DNA of 64,000 nucleotides from positions 1-64,000 of the forward strand of contig NZ_AYWX01000001.1 of NCBI RefSeq assembly GCF_000502875.1, in the 5' to 3' direction. Shown here piece by piece: positions 27,694-37,097 of the stretch. A program made the translations under genes and the position numbers. Below the pieces are notes generated by a model that was not told the DNA's origin, ran no database searches, and saw nothing but the letters and a program-made list of their open reading frames with translations. The stretch comes from Mesorhizobium sp. L2C084A000. Its GTDB lineage: Bacteria; Pseudomonadota; Alphaproteobacteria; Rhizobiales; Rhizobiaceae. The number at the start of each line of letters is the position of its first letter. The first letter of the stretch is position 1.

Positions 27694-29907
27694 TCAGTCG
27701 GCAACGAGCTCGAGCATGATCGTCGACAGCGGCGGCAAAAGCATCGTCGCGGAGATGCTTCCTCCCTCCGCCCGTGCCTCGACCATGCCGCCATTGCCCT
27801 TGCCGGACCCGCCATATTCGGAAGCGTCGGTGTTGATGATTTCGCGCCATTTGCCTGATATCGGCAACGGCACGCGATAATTGTCACGCGGCACCGGCGT
27901 GAAATTGGAAATGACGGCCACCGGGCTGCCGCCCGGTGCACTGCGCAGCCAGGCAAAAACCGAATTCTGGCTGTCATCGACGATCAGCCAGGAAAACCCT
28001 TCCGGCTCACAATCACGGCCATGCAGGGCCGGGCGCGAACGGTAGAGATAGTTGAGATCGCGCACCGTCTGCCAGACGCCGCGATGCGGCCGGAATTCAA
28101 GCAGGTTCCAGTCGAGCGCGCGCGCCTCGCTCCATTCGCGGCGCTGCGCGAACTCCTGCCCCATGAAAAGCAGCTTCTTGCCGGGATAGCCCCACATGAA
28201 AGCGTAGTAGGCGCGCAGCGTCGCAAACTTCTGCCAATCGTCGCCGGCCATCTTGCCAAGCAACGTGCCTTTGCCGTGCACGACCTCGTCATGCGAGAGC
28301 GGCAGCACGAAATTCTCGGAGAAGGCGTAAGTCAGGCCGAAGGTGAGGTCGTTGTGGTGGTGCTTTCGGAAGATCGGTTCCTTGGAGAAATACTCCAGCG
28401 TGTCGTGCATGAAGCCCATATTCCACTTGAAGCCGAAGCCCAGCCCGCCTTCATGCACCGGTGCCGAGACCTTCGGCCAAGAGGTCGATTCCTCGGCGAT
28501 GGTCATCACGCCCGGATGGTGGCCGTAGACCTCCTTGTTCATCTTCTGCAGGAAGCTGACCGCCTCAAGGTTCTCGCGGCCGCCTTTCTCGTTGGGGATC
28601 CATTCGCCGGCCTTGCGCGAATAGTCGAGGTATAGCATCGAGGCGACCGCATCGACGCGAAGTCCGTCGACATGGTATTTCTCGGCCCAGAACAACGCAT
28701 TGTTGACTAGGAACGACACCACCTCGCGGCGGCCGAAATTGTAGATCGCGGTGTTCCAGTCGGGATGAAACCCCTTGCGCGGATCGGCATGTTCATAGAG
28801 CGCGGTGCCATCGAAATTGGCCAGGCCGTGCTCATCGACCGGGAAATGCGCCGGCACCCAGTCGAGAATAACGCCGACGCCGGCACGGTGGGCGCCGTCG
28901 ACGAAGCGGGCAAAGCCGTCCGGATCGCCAAAGCGGGCCGATGGCGCGTAGAGCCCGGTCGTCTGGTAGCCCCAGGACGGGTCATAGGGATGTTCAGAGA
29001 TCGGCATGAATTCGATATGGGTGAAGCCGGTCTCGACCACATAGGGGATGAGCCGGTCGGCCAGTTCGTCCCATGACAGGAACGTACCGTCGTCGCGAAG
29101 CTGCCAGGAACCGGCATGGACCTCATAGATCGAAATGGCTTCGCGCCGGTGATCGGCATTGCGCCAGAAATTGCGATGCGCCTCATCGCCCCACTCATGC
29201 GCCGGCGGCACAGCAACGACCGAAGCGGTGGCCGGACGCAGTTCGGATTTGAAGGCGAACGGATCGGCCTTCAGCGGCAGCCTGACGCCGTCGGGGCCGA
29301 TGATCTCGTATTTGTAGGGCCGGCCAGCACCGATATCGGGAATGAACACCTCCCAGATGCCGGTGTCGCGGCGGTCGCGCATCGAGTGCCGGCGGCCGTC
29401 CCATTCGTTGAAATCGCCGACCACAGAGACACGCCGCGCATTGGGAGCCCAGACGGCGAAATGCACGCCGGTGGCGCCTTCGTGCTCGATGACATGAGCG
29501 CCGAGCTTGTCGAACAGCCTGAGATGCGATCCCTCGGCGATGTAGTAGTCGTCCATCGGCCCGAGCACCGGACCGAACGAATAGGGATCGGTCAGCCACC
29601 AGTCGCCGCCGGCATTGCGCGCGTGATAGCGAAGCGGTTGCCGCTTCTTGATCGAGAGCTTGCCTTCGAAAAAGCCGCCATCGTCGCGCCTGGACAATTC
29701 ACCCGCGATGGTGCCGGTCAGCGTATAAGCGGTGACGAATTCGGCATTCGGAACAAAGCAGCGGGCCACAAAACCCTTCCCAGCCTCCTGAACACCGAGA
29801 ACGGCAAACGGATCGCCATGCGTACCGGCAACAATCGCCGCAACATCGCTGGCTGCCGCCAGTCCGTCCGGCCCGCTTGTCGCAGCGGTCGCGCGCGGCT
29901 TCTTCAT
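27694..29907 (-). CDS. glgB: 1,4-alpha-glucan branching enzyme
   Basis: 737 residues. I chose the ATG at 29907 because GGGGAGGGA lies 8 nt upstream; an in-frame GTG at 29931 is inside that ribosome site. An N-terminal domain and CBM48 (about 120-220, with VHFAVWAPNARRVSVVGDFN) precede the GH13_9 barrel: DGLRVDAVASMLYLDYSR supplies the nucleophile Asp, MTIAEESTSWP the acid Glu and LSHDEVVHGKG the third Asp. It forms alpha-1,6 branches in glycogen. It is 107 bp downstream of glgP, a gap holding an inverted repeat, and upstream of glgC. All catalytic regions are intact. Confidence 0.95.
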   Translation of the reverse strand: MKKPRATAATSGPDGLAAASDVAAIVAGTHGDPFAVLGVQEAGKGFVARCFVPNAEFVTAYTLTGTIAGELSRRDDGGFFEGKLSIKKRQPLRYHARNAGGDWWLTDPYSFGPVLGPMDDYYIAEGSHLRLFDKLGAHVIEHEGATGVHFAVWAPNARRVSVVGDFNEWDGRRHSMRDRRDTGIWEVFIPDIGAGRPYKYEIIGPDGVRLPLKADPFAFKSELRPATASVVAVPPAHEWGDEAHRNFWRNADHRREAISIYEVHAGSWQLRDDGTFLSWDELADRLIPYVVETGFTHIEFMPISEHPYDPSWGYQTTGLYAPSARFGDPDGFARFVDGAHRAGVGVILDWVPAHFPVDEHGLANFDGTALYEHADPRKGFHPDWNTAIYNFGRREVVSFLVNNALFWAEKYHVDGLRVDAVASMLYLDYSRKAGEWIPNEKGGRENLEAVSFLQKMNKEVYGHHPGVMTIAEESTSWPKVSAPVHEGGLGFGFKWNMGFMHDTLEYFSKEPIFRKHHHNDLTFGLTYAFSENFVLPLSHDEVVHGKGTLLGKMAGDDWQKFATLRAYYAFMWGYPGKKLLFMGQEFAQRREWSEARALDWNLLEFRPHRGVWQTVRDLNYLYRSRPALHGRDCEPEGFSWLIVDDSQNSVFAWLRSAPGGSPVAVISNFTPVPRDNYRVPLPISGKWREIINTDASEYGGSGKGNGGMVEARAEGGSISATMLLPPLSTIMLELVAD

Positions 29908-29947
29908 CAGGCAGTGTCCCTCCCCAGGCACCGAGTGTTTGTTTCTA

Positions 29948-29979
29948 GTGGTGTGATCCGACTTTTAAGTTCACACCAC
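29948..29979. repeat. Inverted repeat between glgP and glgB
   Basis: GTGGTGTGA and TCACACCAC form a perfect 9-bp inverted repeat with a 14-nt AT-rich spacer. It lies between the glgP stop (30015) and the glgB start (29907). It could be an operator or a stem-loop in the mRNA. It has no U-tract, so a simple terminator is less likely. Confidence 0.6.
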
Positions 29980-30014
29980 CGGGACCACATTGTTTGCGGC
30001 CTCATGCAATCACA

Positions 30015-32477
30015 TCAGGCAGGCACGTTCCAGATTTCTTTCGCATATTGGCGGATCGTGCGATCGGAGGAGAACCAGCCGACACGCGCCACATTGCGGA
30101 TTGCCCTGGCGTACCAGTCGGGACTGTTGCGCCAGACCGCATCGACCTCGCGCTGGGCGGTGGCATAGGCATCGAAATCGGCGGCGACCATGAACCAGTC
30201 GCTGTTGTAGAGACCGTTGACGAGGTCGCGGTAACGCTCCGGATCATCCGGCGAGAAGACGCCTGACGAAACAGCCGCGACCGCTTGCGCCAGCTCGGGC
30301 GATCCTTCGATGACGGCGCGCGGATCGTAGCCGTTGTTGCGCCGCTCGGCGACCTCGGCGGTGGTCAGGCCGAAGATGAAGATGTTGTCGTCACCGACGC
30401 ATTCCTTGATCTCGACATTGGCACCGTCGAGCGTGCCGATGGTCAGCGCGCCGTTCAGCGCGAACTTCATGTTGCCGGTGCCCGACGCTTCCATGCCGGC
30501 GGTCGAGATCTGCTCGGAAAGGTCGGCAGCCGGCATCATGATCTCGGCAAGGCTGACATTGTAGTTCGGCACGAACACGACCTTCAGCAAACCGCGCACG
30601 GCCGGGTCGCGGTTGATGACCTTGGCGACGTCGTTGGCGAGTTTGATGATCAGCTTGGCGTTGTGATAGCTGGGCGCCGCCTTGCCGCCGAAGAATTTCA
30701 CGCGCGGCATCCAGTCGCGCTCGGGGTGCGAGCGGATCTGGTCATAGAGGGCGATCGCCTCGAGGATGTTCAGAAGCTGGCGCTTGTATTCGTGGATGCG
30801 TTTGATCTGGATGTCGAAAAGCGCCGAAGGATCGACCTTGATGCCGAGCCGGTCGGCGACGAGGTTGGCCAATCGCGCCTTGTTGGCGCGCTTGACGGCG
30901 GCGAACTTGTCGCGAAAGACGGCATCGCCGGCGAAACCGTCGAGATCCTTGATGGCGTCGATGTCATCGAGAAAACGGTCGCCGATCGCCTCGCGGGCGA
31001 GCGACGTCAGTCCGGGATTGCATTGGATCAGCCAGCGCCGCGGCGTGATGCCGTTGGTCTTGTTGTTGATGCGATCGGGATAGAGCTTGTGCAGATCGGC
31101 AAACACCGTCTCCTTCATCAGGTCGGTGTGAAGCGCCGAAACGCCGTTGATCGAGTGCGAGCCGACAAAGGCCAGATTGCCCATGCGCACCCGGCGGTCG
31201 CCATTTTCCTGGATCAGCGAGATGCGGCCGATCTGCTCGTCCGAGAACTGGTTGGAGGCACGAGCCTCCAGAAGCACTTCAGCGTTGATGGCATAGACGA
31301 TCTGCATGTGGCGCGGCAAAAGCCGCTCGAACAGCGGCACCGGCCAGCTTTCCAGTGCCTCGGGCAACAGCGTGTGGTTGGTGTAGCCGAAGGTGCGCTT
31401 GGTGATATCCCAGGCCTGATCGAAATCCATGCCGTGGACGTCCATCAACAGGCGCATCAACTCCGGCACGGCGATGGCGGGATGGGTGTCGTTCAAGTGG
31501 ATCGCAGCCTTGTCGGGCAGCGACTTCAGGTCGCCATATTGGCTCAGATGGCGCTGGACGATGTCCTGCAGCGAGGCGGTGGAGAAGAAGTACTCTTGCC
31601 TGAGCCGCAATTCCTGCCCGGCCTTGTGGGAGTCGGCGGGATAGAGCACGCGCGACAAGGCATCTGCCTTGTTGCTTTCGGCAAGCGCGCCGATGTGATC
31701 GCCGGCGTTGAACTTGTCCAGCAGGATCGGATCGATCGGCATGCCCGACCACAGCCGTAGCGTGTTGACGCGGTTTGCCCGCCAGCCGACGACAGGCGTG
31801 TCGTAGGCGACGGCCAGCACATGCTCGGTCGGCTTCCAGACATGGCGTTCGAGGCGCCCATCCTTGGAGGTGATCGATTCCACCGAACCGCCGAAACCAA
31901 CCTCGAAGGAGCGTTCGCGACGTTCGAACTCCCACGGGTTACCGTGATCAAGCCAGGTCTCTGGCAGTTCGACCTGCCAGCCGTCGTGAATCTCCTGCCG
32001 GAACATGCCGTTGGCATAGCGGATGCCGTAGCCATGCGCGGGAATGTCGACGGTCGCCATGCTTTCCATGAAGCAGGCGGCGAGCCGGCCGAGGCCGCCA
32101 TTGCCGAGCGCCGCATCCGGTTCGAGCCCGGCGATAAGGTCGAGGTCGACGCCAAGGGATTTCAGCGCTTCGCGCATATTGTCCATCAGGCCGAGATTGG
32201 AGAAGGCATCACGCATCAGCCGGCCGATGAGGAATTCGAGCGACAGGTAATAGACGCGCTTTTCCTGCTGGGCGTAGGCCTCCTGCGTCGCCTGCATCCA
32301 GTGATCGACGATGCGGTCTCGCACGACCTTGATCGAGGCCGTCAGCCAATCATGTTGCGTGGCGACGTTGGTGCCCTTGCCTACCCGGTATTTGAGGGCC
32401 TTCAAGACTTCGTCGGCGAGCGTCTTGGGATCGGGGGTTTCGAGAACGGGAGCTTTGGATGTCATCGCGTTTGCCAT
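30015..32477 (-). CDS. glgP: Glycogen phosphorylase
   Basis: 820 residues from the ATG at 32477, which has AGAAGG 5 nt upstream; three in-frame starts up to 32522 are possible and would add at most 15 residues. It is a GT35 enzyme with EFLIGRLMRDAFSNLGL and LGNGGLGRLAACFMESMAT in the N-terminal half. The PLP-binding lysine lies in EASGTGNMKFALNGALTIGT near residue 660. It releases glucose-1-P from glycogen chain ends. It is the first gene of the glycogen cluster, so breakdown is encoded ahead of synthesis. It is 142 bp downstream of frcA, with a possible terminator hairpin between. Confidence 0.95.
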   Translation of the reverse strand: MANAMTSKAPVLETPDPKTLADEVLKALKYRVGKGTNVATQHDWLTASIKVVRDRIVDHWMQATQEAYAQQEKRVYYLSLEFLIGRLMRDAFSNLGLMDNMREALKSLGVDLDLIAGLEPDAALGNGGLGRLAACFMESMATVDIPAHGYGIRYANGMFRQEIHDGWQVELPETWLDHGNPWEFERRERSFEVGFGGSVESITSKDGRLERHVWKPTEHVLAVAYDTPVVGWRANRVNTLRLWSGMPIDPILLDKFNAGDHIGALAESNKADALSRVLYPADSHKAGQELRLRQEYFFSTASLQDIVQRHLSQYGDLKSLPDKAAIHLNDTHPAIAVPELMRLLMDVHGMDFDQAWDITKRTFGYTNHTLLPEALESWPVPLFERLLPRHMQIVYAINAEVLLEARASNQFSDEQIGRISLIQENGDRRVRMGNLAFVGSHSINGVSALHTDLMKETVFADLHKLYPDRINNKTNGITPRRWLIQCNPGLTSLAREAIGDRFLDDIDAIKDLDGFAGDAVFRDKFAAVKRANKARLANLVADRLGIKVDPSALFDIQIKRIHEYKRQLLNILEAIALYDQIRSHPERDWMPRVKFFGGKAAPSYHNAKLIIKLANDVAKVINRDPAVRGLLKVVFVPNYNVSLAEIMMPAADLSEQISTAGMEASGTGNMKFALNGALTIGTLDGANVEIKECVGDDNIFIFGLTTAEVAERRNNGYDPRAVIEGSPELAQAVAAVSSGVFSPDDPERYRDLVNGLYNSDWFMVAADFDAYATAQREVDAVWRNSPDWYARAIRNVARVGWFSSDRTIRQYAKEIWNVPA

Positions 32478-32573
32478 GTCGCCTTCTCGTGCATTTGCCA
32501 TGATCATACCGGCTTTCACCATTCCTCCCAGTCCATGCTAGCTGATCTCGGCATATCTTCAATCGATTTAAAC

Positions 32574-32601
32574 TGCCGCGAGGCCGGCTGACCCTGCGGC
32601 A
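32574..32601 (-). terminator. Hairpin downstream of frcA
   Basis: On the minus strand TGCCGC and GCGGCA form a 6-bp stem with a 16-nt loop that itself contains the palindrome GCCGGC, followed by GTTTAAAT. It lies about 20 nt after the frcA stop and could end the frcBCA transcript before glgP. The T-run is short. Confidence 0.35.
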
Positions 32602-32619
32602 ATTTGGGCCATCGGAGCC

Positions 32620-33408
32620 TCAAGCCGCCAACGCTGCCTCGGGCGGAACCTTTGCTCCGGTCATGAAGGCCACGGCATCGGACATCGTATATTGCTTGGG
32701 ATCGATGACGCAGAGACGACGGCCCAGCCGGTGGATGTGAATGCGGTCGGCCACTTCGAAGACATGCGGCATGTTGTGCGAGATCAGCACGATCGGCAGG
32801 CCCCGTTTCTTGACGTCGAGGATCAACTCGAGCACGCGGCGGCTTTCCTTGACGCCAAGCGCGGCCGTCGGCTCATCCATGATCACCACACGACTGCCAA
32901 AGGCGGCCGCACGCGCCACGGCAACGCCCTGCCTTTGGCCGCCCGAGAGCGTCTCCACAGCCTGGCTGATGTTCTGGATGGTCATCAGGCCAAGTTCGGT
33001 AAGCTTGTCGCGAGCGCGCTTTTCCATTGCCGGACGGTCGAGCATGCGAAGCCAGTCGCCCAGAAAACCCGGTTTGCGGATTTCGCGACCAAGGAACATG
33101 TTGTCGGCGATCGAGAGCGCCGGCGACAGCGCCAGATTCTGATAGACGGTCTCGATGCCGGCTTCGCGGGCCTCCATCGGCGATTTGAAGGCGACGGGCT
33201 TGCCTTCAAGCCGGATCTCGCCTTCGTCGGGTACGGCCGCGCCGGAAATCGCCTTGATGAGCGACGACTTGCCGGCTCCATTGTCGCCGATGACGGCAAG
33301 GATTTCGCCGGGGTAGAGGTCGAAGTCGGCGTTGTCGAGGGCCGTGACGCGGCCATAGCGCTTGACCAGGCCACGCGCGGTGAGGATGGGTTCCTGGGTC
33401 GTGGTCAT
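32620..33408 (-). CDS. frcA: Fructose-type ABC transporter ATPase
   Basis: 262 residues, a single ABC domain, as for FrcA of Sinorhizobium rather than the double ATPases of the ribose (RbsA) type. Walker A is GDNGAGKSS (about 41-49), the signature LSGGQRQGV and Walker B VVIMDEPTAALG. The true start is the ATG at 33408, where ATGA overlaps the frcC stop by 4 bp; the longer frame continuing upstream is a shadow of frcC. It powers uptake through FrcC. The assignment to fructose (with possible ribose or mannose uptake) follows the gene set frcBCA plus ROK regulator and kinase; substrate is inferred. Confidence 0.88.
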   Translation of the reverse strand: MTTTQEPILTARGLVKRYGRVTALDNADFDLYPGEILAVIGDNGAGKSSLIKAISGAAVPDEGEIRLEGKPVAFKSPMEAREAGIETVYQNLALSPALSIADNMFLGREIRKPGFLGDWLRMLDRPAMEKRARDKLTELGLMTIQNISQAVETLSGGQRQGVAVARAAAFGSRVVIMDEPTAALGVKESRRVLELILDVKKRGLPIVLISHNMPHVFEVADRIHIHRLGRRLCVIDPKQYTMSDAVAFMTGAKVPPEAALAA

Positions 33409-34466
33409 GCCGAAACCTTTCTGATCCATTGATCGACCGCCACGGCGCCGATGATCAGCACACCGGTGAGCAGCACCTTCCATTGCGGATCGGCGCCCAG
33501 CATGTTGAGGCCCATGGAGACGACGCCGACGATCATCGCGCCGAACAGCGTGCCCAGGATCGAGCCGCGTCCGCCGAACAGGGAAATACCGCCGATCACC
33601 GTCGCGGTGATCGCCTGCAGGTTGTAGTCGGTGACGGCGGCGGACGGCGAGATCGAGCCGTTGCGGCCGATGGAGACCCAGGCAGCGAAAGCGGCGATCA
33701 GCCCGGCAAGGGTGTAGACCGTCATCAGCACCTTCTTGGTCTGGATGCCCGACAGCTTCGCCGCCTCCTGATCGTCGCCAACGGCATAGACATGGCGGCC
33801 CCATGCCGTGTGATTGAGCACGTACCACAGGACCATAACGAGCACGACCGTGGCAATGACACCAAGCGTCAGCACCGCCGTGCCGACCTTGAAACTGATG
33901 GCAAAGAGATGCAGCAGCGGCGCTTGGGTGTCGACGTCGGTGTCGCGGATCGTCTCGTTGGCCGAATAGATGAAGTTCGTGGCCATGACGATGTTCCAGG
34001 TGCCAAGCGTCACGATGAAGGGCGGCAGTTTCATGTAGGCGACAAGCACCCCGTTGAGCAGCCCGCAGGCCGCGCCGGCGGCAAGCCCGATCGCCACGGC
34101 GAGCGCGCTCGGCATGCCGTAGCTGACCGCGCAATTGCCCATGATCACCGCTGAAATCACCATGATCACGCCGATCGACAGGTCGATGCCGGCGGTCAGG
34201 ATGACCAATGTCTGTGCGGCACCCAGAATGCCGATGATGGCGATCTGCTGCAGGATAAGCGTCAGCGTATAGGACGAAAAGAACCGCCCTCCGATGGTGA
34301 TGCCGAAGACGATGATCGCCAGAACCAGCACGATCAGCGGCACCGCGGCCGGCGTCGAATGCAGGAAATGCTGGATGCGCTTGACGGCCGATTTGTGCTC
34401 GTCAAAAGCAGCAACGCTGGTGTCGCTGCTCGAGAGAACCTTCTCGAATTCCTGAGCTTGAGCCAT
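33405..34466 (-). CDS. frcC: Fructose-type ABC transporter permease
   Basis: 353 residues, a BPD_transp_2 family permease with eight to ten membrane helices. The conserved segment ILTAGIDLSIGVIMVIS (about 90-106) and the later IGRNGSISPSAAVTDYNLQA, then TVIGGISLFGGRGSILGT, are hallmarks of the RbsC/FrcC/XylH family. It forms the inner-membrane channel as a homodimer. The start ATG at 34466 has GGGGAG 7 nt upstream. It is separated from frcB by 160 bp with a strong hairpin, and it overlaps frcA by 4 bp. Substrate assignment rests on operon context. Confidence 0.88.
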   Translation of the reverse strand: MAQAQEFEKVLSSSDTSVAAFDEHKSAVKRIQHFLHSTPAAVPLIVLVLAIIVFGITIGGRFFSSYTLTLILQQIAIIGILGAAQTLVILTAGIDLSIGVIMVISAVIMGNCAVSYGMPSALAVAIGLAAGAACGLLNGVLVAYMKLPPFIVTLGTWNIVMATNFIYSANETIRDTDVDTQAPLLHLFAISFKVGTAVLTLGVIATVVLVMVLWYVLNHTAWGRHVYAVGDDQEAAKLSGIQTKKVLMTVYTLAGLIAAFAAWVSIGRNGSISPSAAVTDYNLQAITATVIGGISLFGGRGSILGTLFGAMIVGVVSMGLNMLGADPQWKVLLTGVLIIGAVAVDQWIRKVSA

Positions 34467-34568
34467 GTTTACTCCCCGTAGGCTTCAGCCAAACGCCGAC
34501 GCCAGTCCACGCCTTTCCGGTCTGCTGCCGGGATTGTTCGCGGTCACGCGAGCCATCGTCCACCCGAA

Positions 34569-34594
34569 GCGGCCGGGGATCAAGCCCCGACCGC
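34569..34594 (-). terminator. Intercistronic hairpin after frcB
   Basis: GCGGCCGGGG and CCCCGACCGC pair in a 10-position stem with one internal mismatch and a 6-nt loop, about 33 nt after the frcB stop. There is no U-tract. As with the oppA hairpin, it probably protects the binding-protein mRNA or reduces read-through into the permease gene. Confidence 0.55.
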
Positions 34595-34626
34595 TCAGGT
34601 TCCGTAGATGCCTTGTCAGACCGGCA

Positions 34627-35661
34627 TCAGCCCCAGCACTTGGCGAGGCCTTCCTTGGTGTCGATGGACTTCACGCCGGTGGCCGGCTTGTCGGTCACGA
34701 GGTTGACGCCGGTGTCGAAGAAGTTCTTGCCTTCGGTCGGCTTCGGCTTGGTTCCGTCCTTGGCAAAAGCGGCGATCGCCTCGATGCCGAGCGCTGCCAT
34801 CTGCAGCGGATATTGCTGCGAAGTGGCGCCGATGACACCTTCGGCCACCGACTTCACGCCGGGGCAGCCGCCGTCGACGGAGACGATCAGCACCTGGCTT
34901 TCGAGGCCGACAGCCTTGAGCGCCTGGTAGGCGCCGACAGCAGCAGGCTCGTTGATGGTGTGGATGACGTTGATGGTGTTGTCCTTCTGCAGGAGGTTCT
35001 CCATCGCCTTGCGGCCGCCCTCTTCATTGCCGTTGGTGACGTCGTGGCCGACGATGCGCGCATCGTCCTCATCGCCGATCTTGTTGGGATCCTTCACGTC
35101 GATGCCGTAGCCCATCATGAAGCCCTGGTCGCGAAGCACGTCGACGGTCGGCTGCGAAGGCGTCAGGTCGAGGAAGCCGATCTTGGCGTCCTTGGCCTTG
35201 TCGCCGAGCGTGGCGGCTGCCCAGGCACCGATCAGCTTGCCGGCTTCGAGATTGTCCGTCGCAAAGGTCGCGTCGGCGGCGTCGATCGGATCGAGCGGCG
35301 TGTCGAGCGCGATCACCAGCAGGCCCGCATCGCGCGCCTTCTTCACGGTAGGCACGATGCCCTTGGTGTCGGATGCAGTGATCAGGATACCCTTGGCGCC
35401 GTCGGCGATGCAACTCTCGATCGCCGCGACCTGGCTCTCGCTGTCGCCGTCGATCTTGCCGGCATAGGTCTTGAGGTCGACGCCGAGTTCCTTGGCCTTC
35501 GCGGTGGCGCCTTCCTTCATCTTGACGAAGAAGGGATTGGTGTCGGTCTTGGTGATCAGGCAGGCACCGACACCGGCCGCGGATGCGGACGATGCGAACG
35601 CCATCAGCCCCAGAGCCGCGGCGGCAAACACGGTCGATTTCAACAGTTTTGTATTGGTCAC
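34627..35661 (-). CDS. frcB: Fructose-type periplasmic binding protein
   Basis: 344 residues from the GTG at 35661, chosen because GGGAGG lies 6 nt upstream and the protein then begins directly with a signal peptide (about residues 1-28, ending SASA-AG). The mature part is a periplasmic-binding-protein fold of the RbsB/FrcB type: [20 protein letters not shown] at the start, [20 protein letters not shown] in the middle and [19 protein letters not shown] later. It binds a sugar in the periplasm and delivers it to FrcC. The sequence strongly resembles rhizobial FrcB as I remember it. First gene of the minus-strand operon, divergent from the ROK regulator. Confidence 0.9.
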   Translation of the reverse strand: MTNTKLLKSTVFAAAALGLMAFASSASAAGVGACLITKTDTNPFFVKMKEGATAKAKELGVDLKTYAGKIDGDSESQVAAIESCIADGAKGILITASDTKGIVPTVKKARDAGLLVIALDTPLDPIDAADATFATDNLEAGKLIGAWAAATLGDKAKDAKIGFLDLTPSQPTVDVLRDQGFMMGYGIDVKDPNKIGDEDDARIVGHDVTNGNEEGGRKAMENLLQKDNTINVIHTINEPAAVGAYQALKAVGLESQVLIVSVDGGCPGVKSVAEGVIGATSQQYPLQMAALGIEAIAAFAKDGTKPKPTEGKNFFDTGVNLVTDKPATGVKSIDTKEGLAKCWG

Positions 35662-35772
35662 GATTTCCTCCCAGTGGAACCATTCCGGATGCCGGCCAAC
35701 CGGCACCTGCAGCGCGTCCAACGAAATTCTCCCAGCGTGGACGCTGCTTCAACAGACACCAGCACAAAGCCC

Positions 35773-35810
35773 CTGTCAATAATTAAATCACTCTTATTTA
35801 TTATTGACAG
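35773..35810. promoter_or_regulatory. Palindromic operator in the frc divergent promoter
   Basis: The 38-bp site starts CTGTCAATAA and ends TTATTGACAG, with perfectly complementary 10-bp ends and an AT-rich centre that continues the dyad imperfectly. Both arms contain TTGACA, reading outwards, so each could serve as the -35 of one of the two divergent promoters (frcB minus, ROK gene plus). A repressor binding here would block both. The ROK protein encoded at 35871 is the obvious candidate. Confidence 0.65.
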
Positions 35811-35870
35811 CCTTGCTTCGTTGACCCATTCTGGCCCAAAAGCATTGAGGGGAACGACGGGAGGAACAGG

Positions 35871-37097
35871 GTGGAAACGGCCATTGCGAGGCACGGTTCG
35901 CCCGAGGTGAATGACAGTCTCATTCACCGCGGCACCAACCAGAGCGGCATGCGCGACCACAACGAGCGGTTGGTGCTGTCGCTGGTGCGCCAGCATGGCA
36001 GCCTGGCAAAATCCGACATCGCCCGCATGACCGGCCTTTCGGCGCAGACGGTTTCGGTCATCATGCGCGAGTTGGAGGAAGAAAGCCTCCTGCTGCGCCA
36101 GGCGCCGTTGCGCGGCAAGATCGGCCAGCCTTCCATCCCGATGGCGCTCAACCCCGAAGGCGCTTTCTTCATCGGCCTGAAGATCGGCCGCCGCAGCGCC
36201 GAACTGGTATTGATAGATTTCCTTGGCCATGTCCGTTCGATGCTGCAGCATTCCTATCGCTACCCGGCGCCGCGCGAGACGGTGGACTTCGTCACCAACG
36301 GCATGCGGCAGATGCGCGGCGAGCTGACGCCCGCGCAAGACAAGCGCATCGCCGGGCTCGGCATCGCCATGCCGTTCGAATTGTGGAACTGGGCCGATAC
36401 CGCCGGCGCCCCGCGCGATGTCATGGACGAATGGCGTCACCGCGACATCAGGGCCGACATCCAGGCGCAATGCGATTTTCCGGTCTATTTGCAGAACGAT
36501 GCCACGTCGGCCTGCGGCGCCGAGCTCGTCTTCGGCCAGGCGGGCGCCGCGCGTGACTTCGTCTATTTCTATATCGGCGCCTTTGCCGGTGGCGGCATCG
36601 TGCTGAATGGCCGGCTTTTTGGCGGCCCGACCGGCAATGCCGGAGCGCTCGGCTCCATGCCGGTGCCCGGGCCGGACGGCAAGCCGACCCAACTGATCGA
36701 TGTCGCTTCCATCGCCATGCTCGAAAAGGCGCTCAATGCGCGCGGCATCGAGGCCTCGCATCTGTGGACCTCGCCGGAAGACTGGGGCGAGATCGGATCC
36801 GAACTCGACGACTGGATCGCCAGCGCCTCAACGGCGCTCGCTTACGCCATCGTCGCCGCATCCTCGATCATCGATTTCGAAGCGGCGGTGATCGACGGTT
36901 GGATGCCGAAGGCGGTGCGCCGCCGGCTGGTCGACGCCATCATTGCGGCCATCGCCACGATCGACGGCGAAGGCTTGAAGCTGCCCGCCATTCGTGAGGG
37001 AACCGTCGGCATTCACGCCCGGGCGCTCGGCGGCGCCAGTCTGCCCCTTTCCGAACGCTTCCTGATCGGCTCGACGACAATTTCCAGGAGCGCCTGA
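35871..37097 (+). CDS. ROK-family transcriptional regulator
   Basis: 408 residues starting at a GTG with GGGAGGA 6 nt upstream. Residues 25-70 form a winged helix-turn-helix (LVRQHGSLAKSDIARMTGLS, then AQTVSVIMREL) followed by the ROK domain with an altered phosphate loop (FFIGLKIGRRSAEL) and YIGAFAGGGIVLNGRLFGG. The usual ROK zinc motif CxCGxxGC is absent; the matching region reads GALGSMPVPGPDGK, so it is a Zn-less variant. It probably represses frcBCA and its own operon in the absence of sugar, binding the palindrome at 35773-35810. It overlaps the next gene by one base. Confidence 0.88.
   Translation: METAIARHGSPEVNDSLIHRGTNQSGMRDHNERLVLSLVRQHGSLAKSDIARMTGLSAQTVSVIMRELEEESLLLRQAPLRGKIGQPSIPMALNPEGAFFIGLKIGRRSAELVLIDFLGHVRSMLQHSYRYPAPRETVDFVTNGMRQMRGELTPAQDKRIAGLGIAMPFELWNWADTAGAPRDVMDEWRHRDIRADIQAQCDFPVYLQNDATSACGAELVFGQAGAARDFVYFYIGAFAGGGIVLNGRLFGGPTGNAGALGSMPVPGPDGKPTQLIDVASIAMLEKALNARGIEASHLWTSPEDWGEIGSELDDWIASASTALAYAIVAASSIIDFEAAVIDGWMPKAVRRRLVDAIIAAIATIDGEGLKLPAIREGTVGIHARALGGASLPLSERFLIGSTTISRSA

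Noticed and set aside
33409-34134. N-terminal extension of the frcA frame into frcC
   Set aside because: The extension is Arg/His-rich, out of phase with frcC, and frcA has a normal ATG with a 4-bp overlap at 33408.
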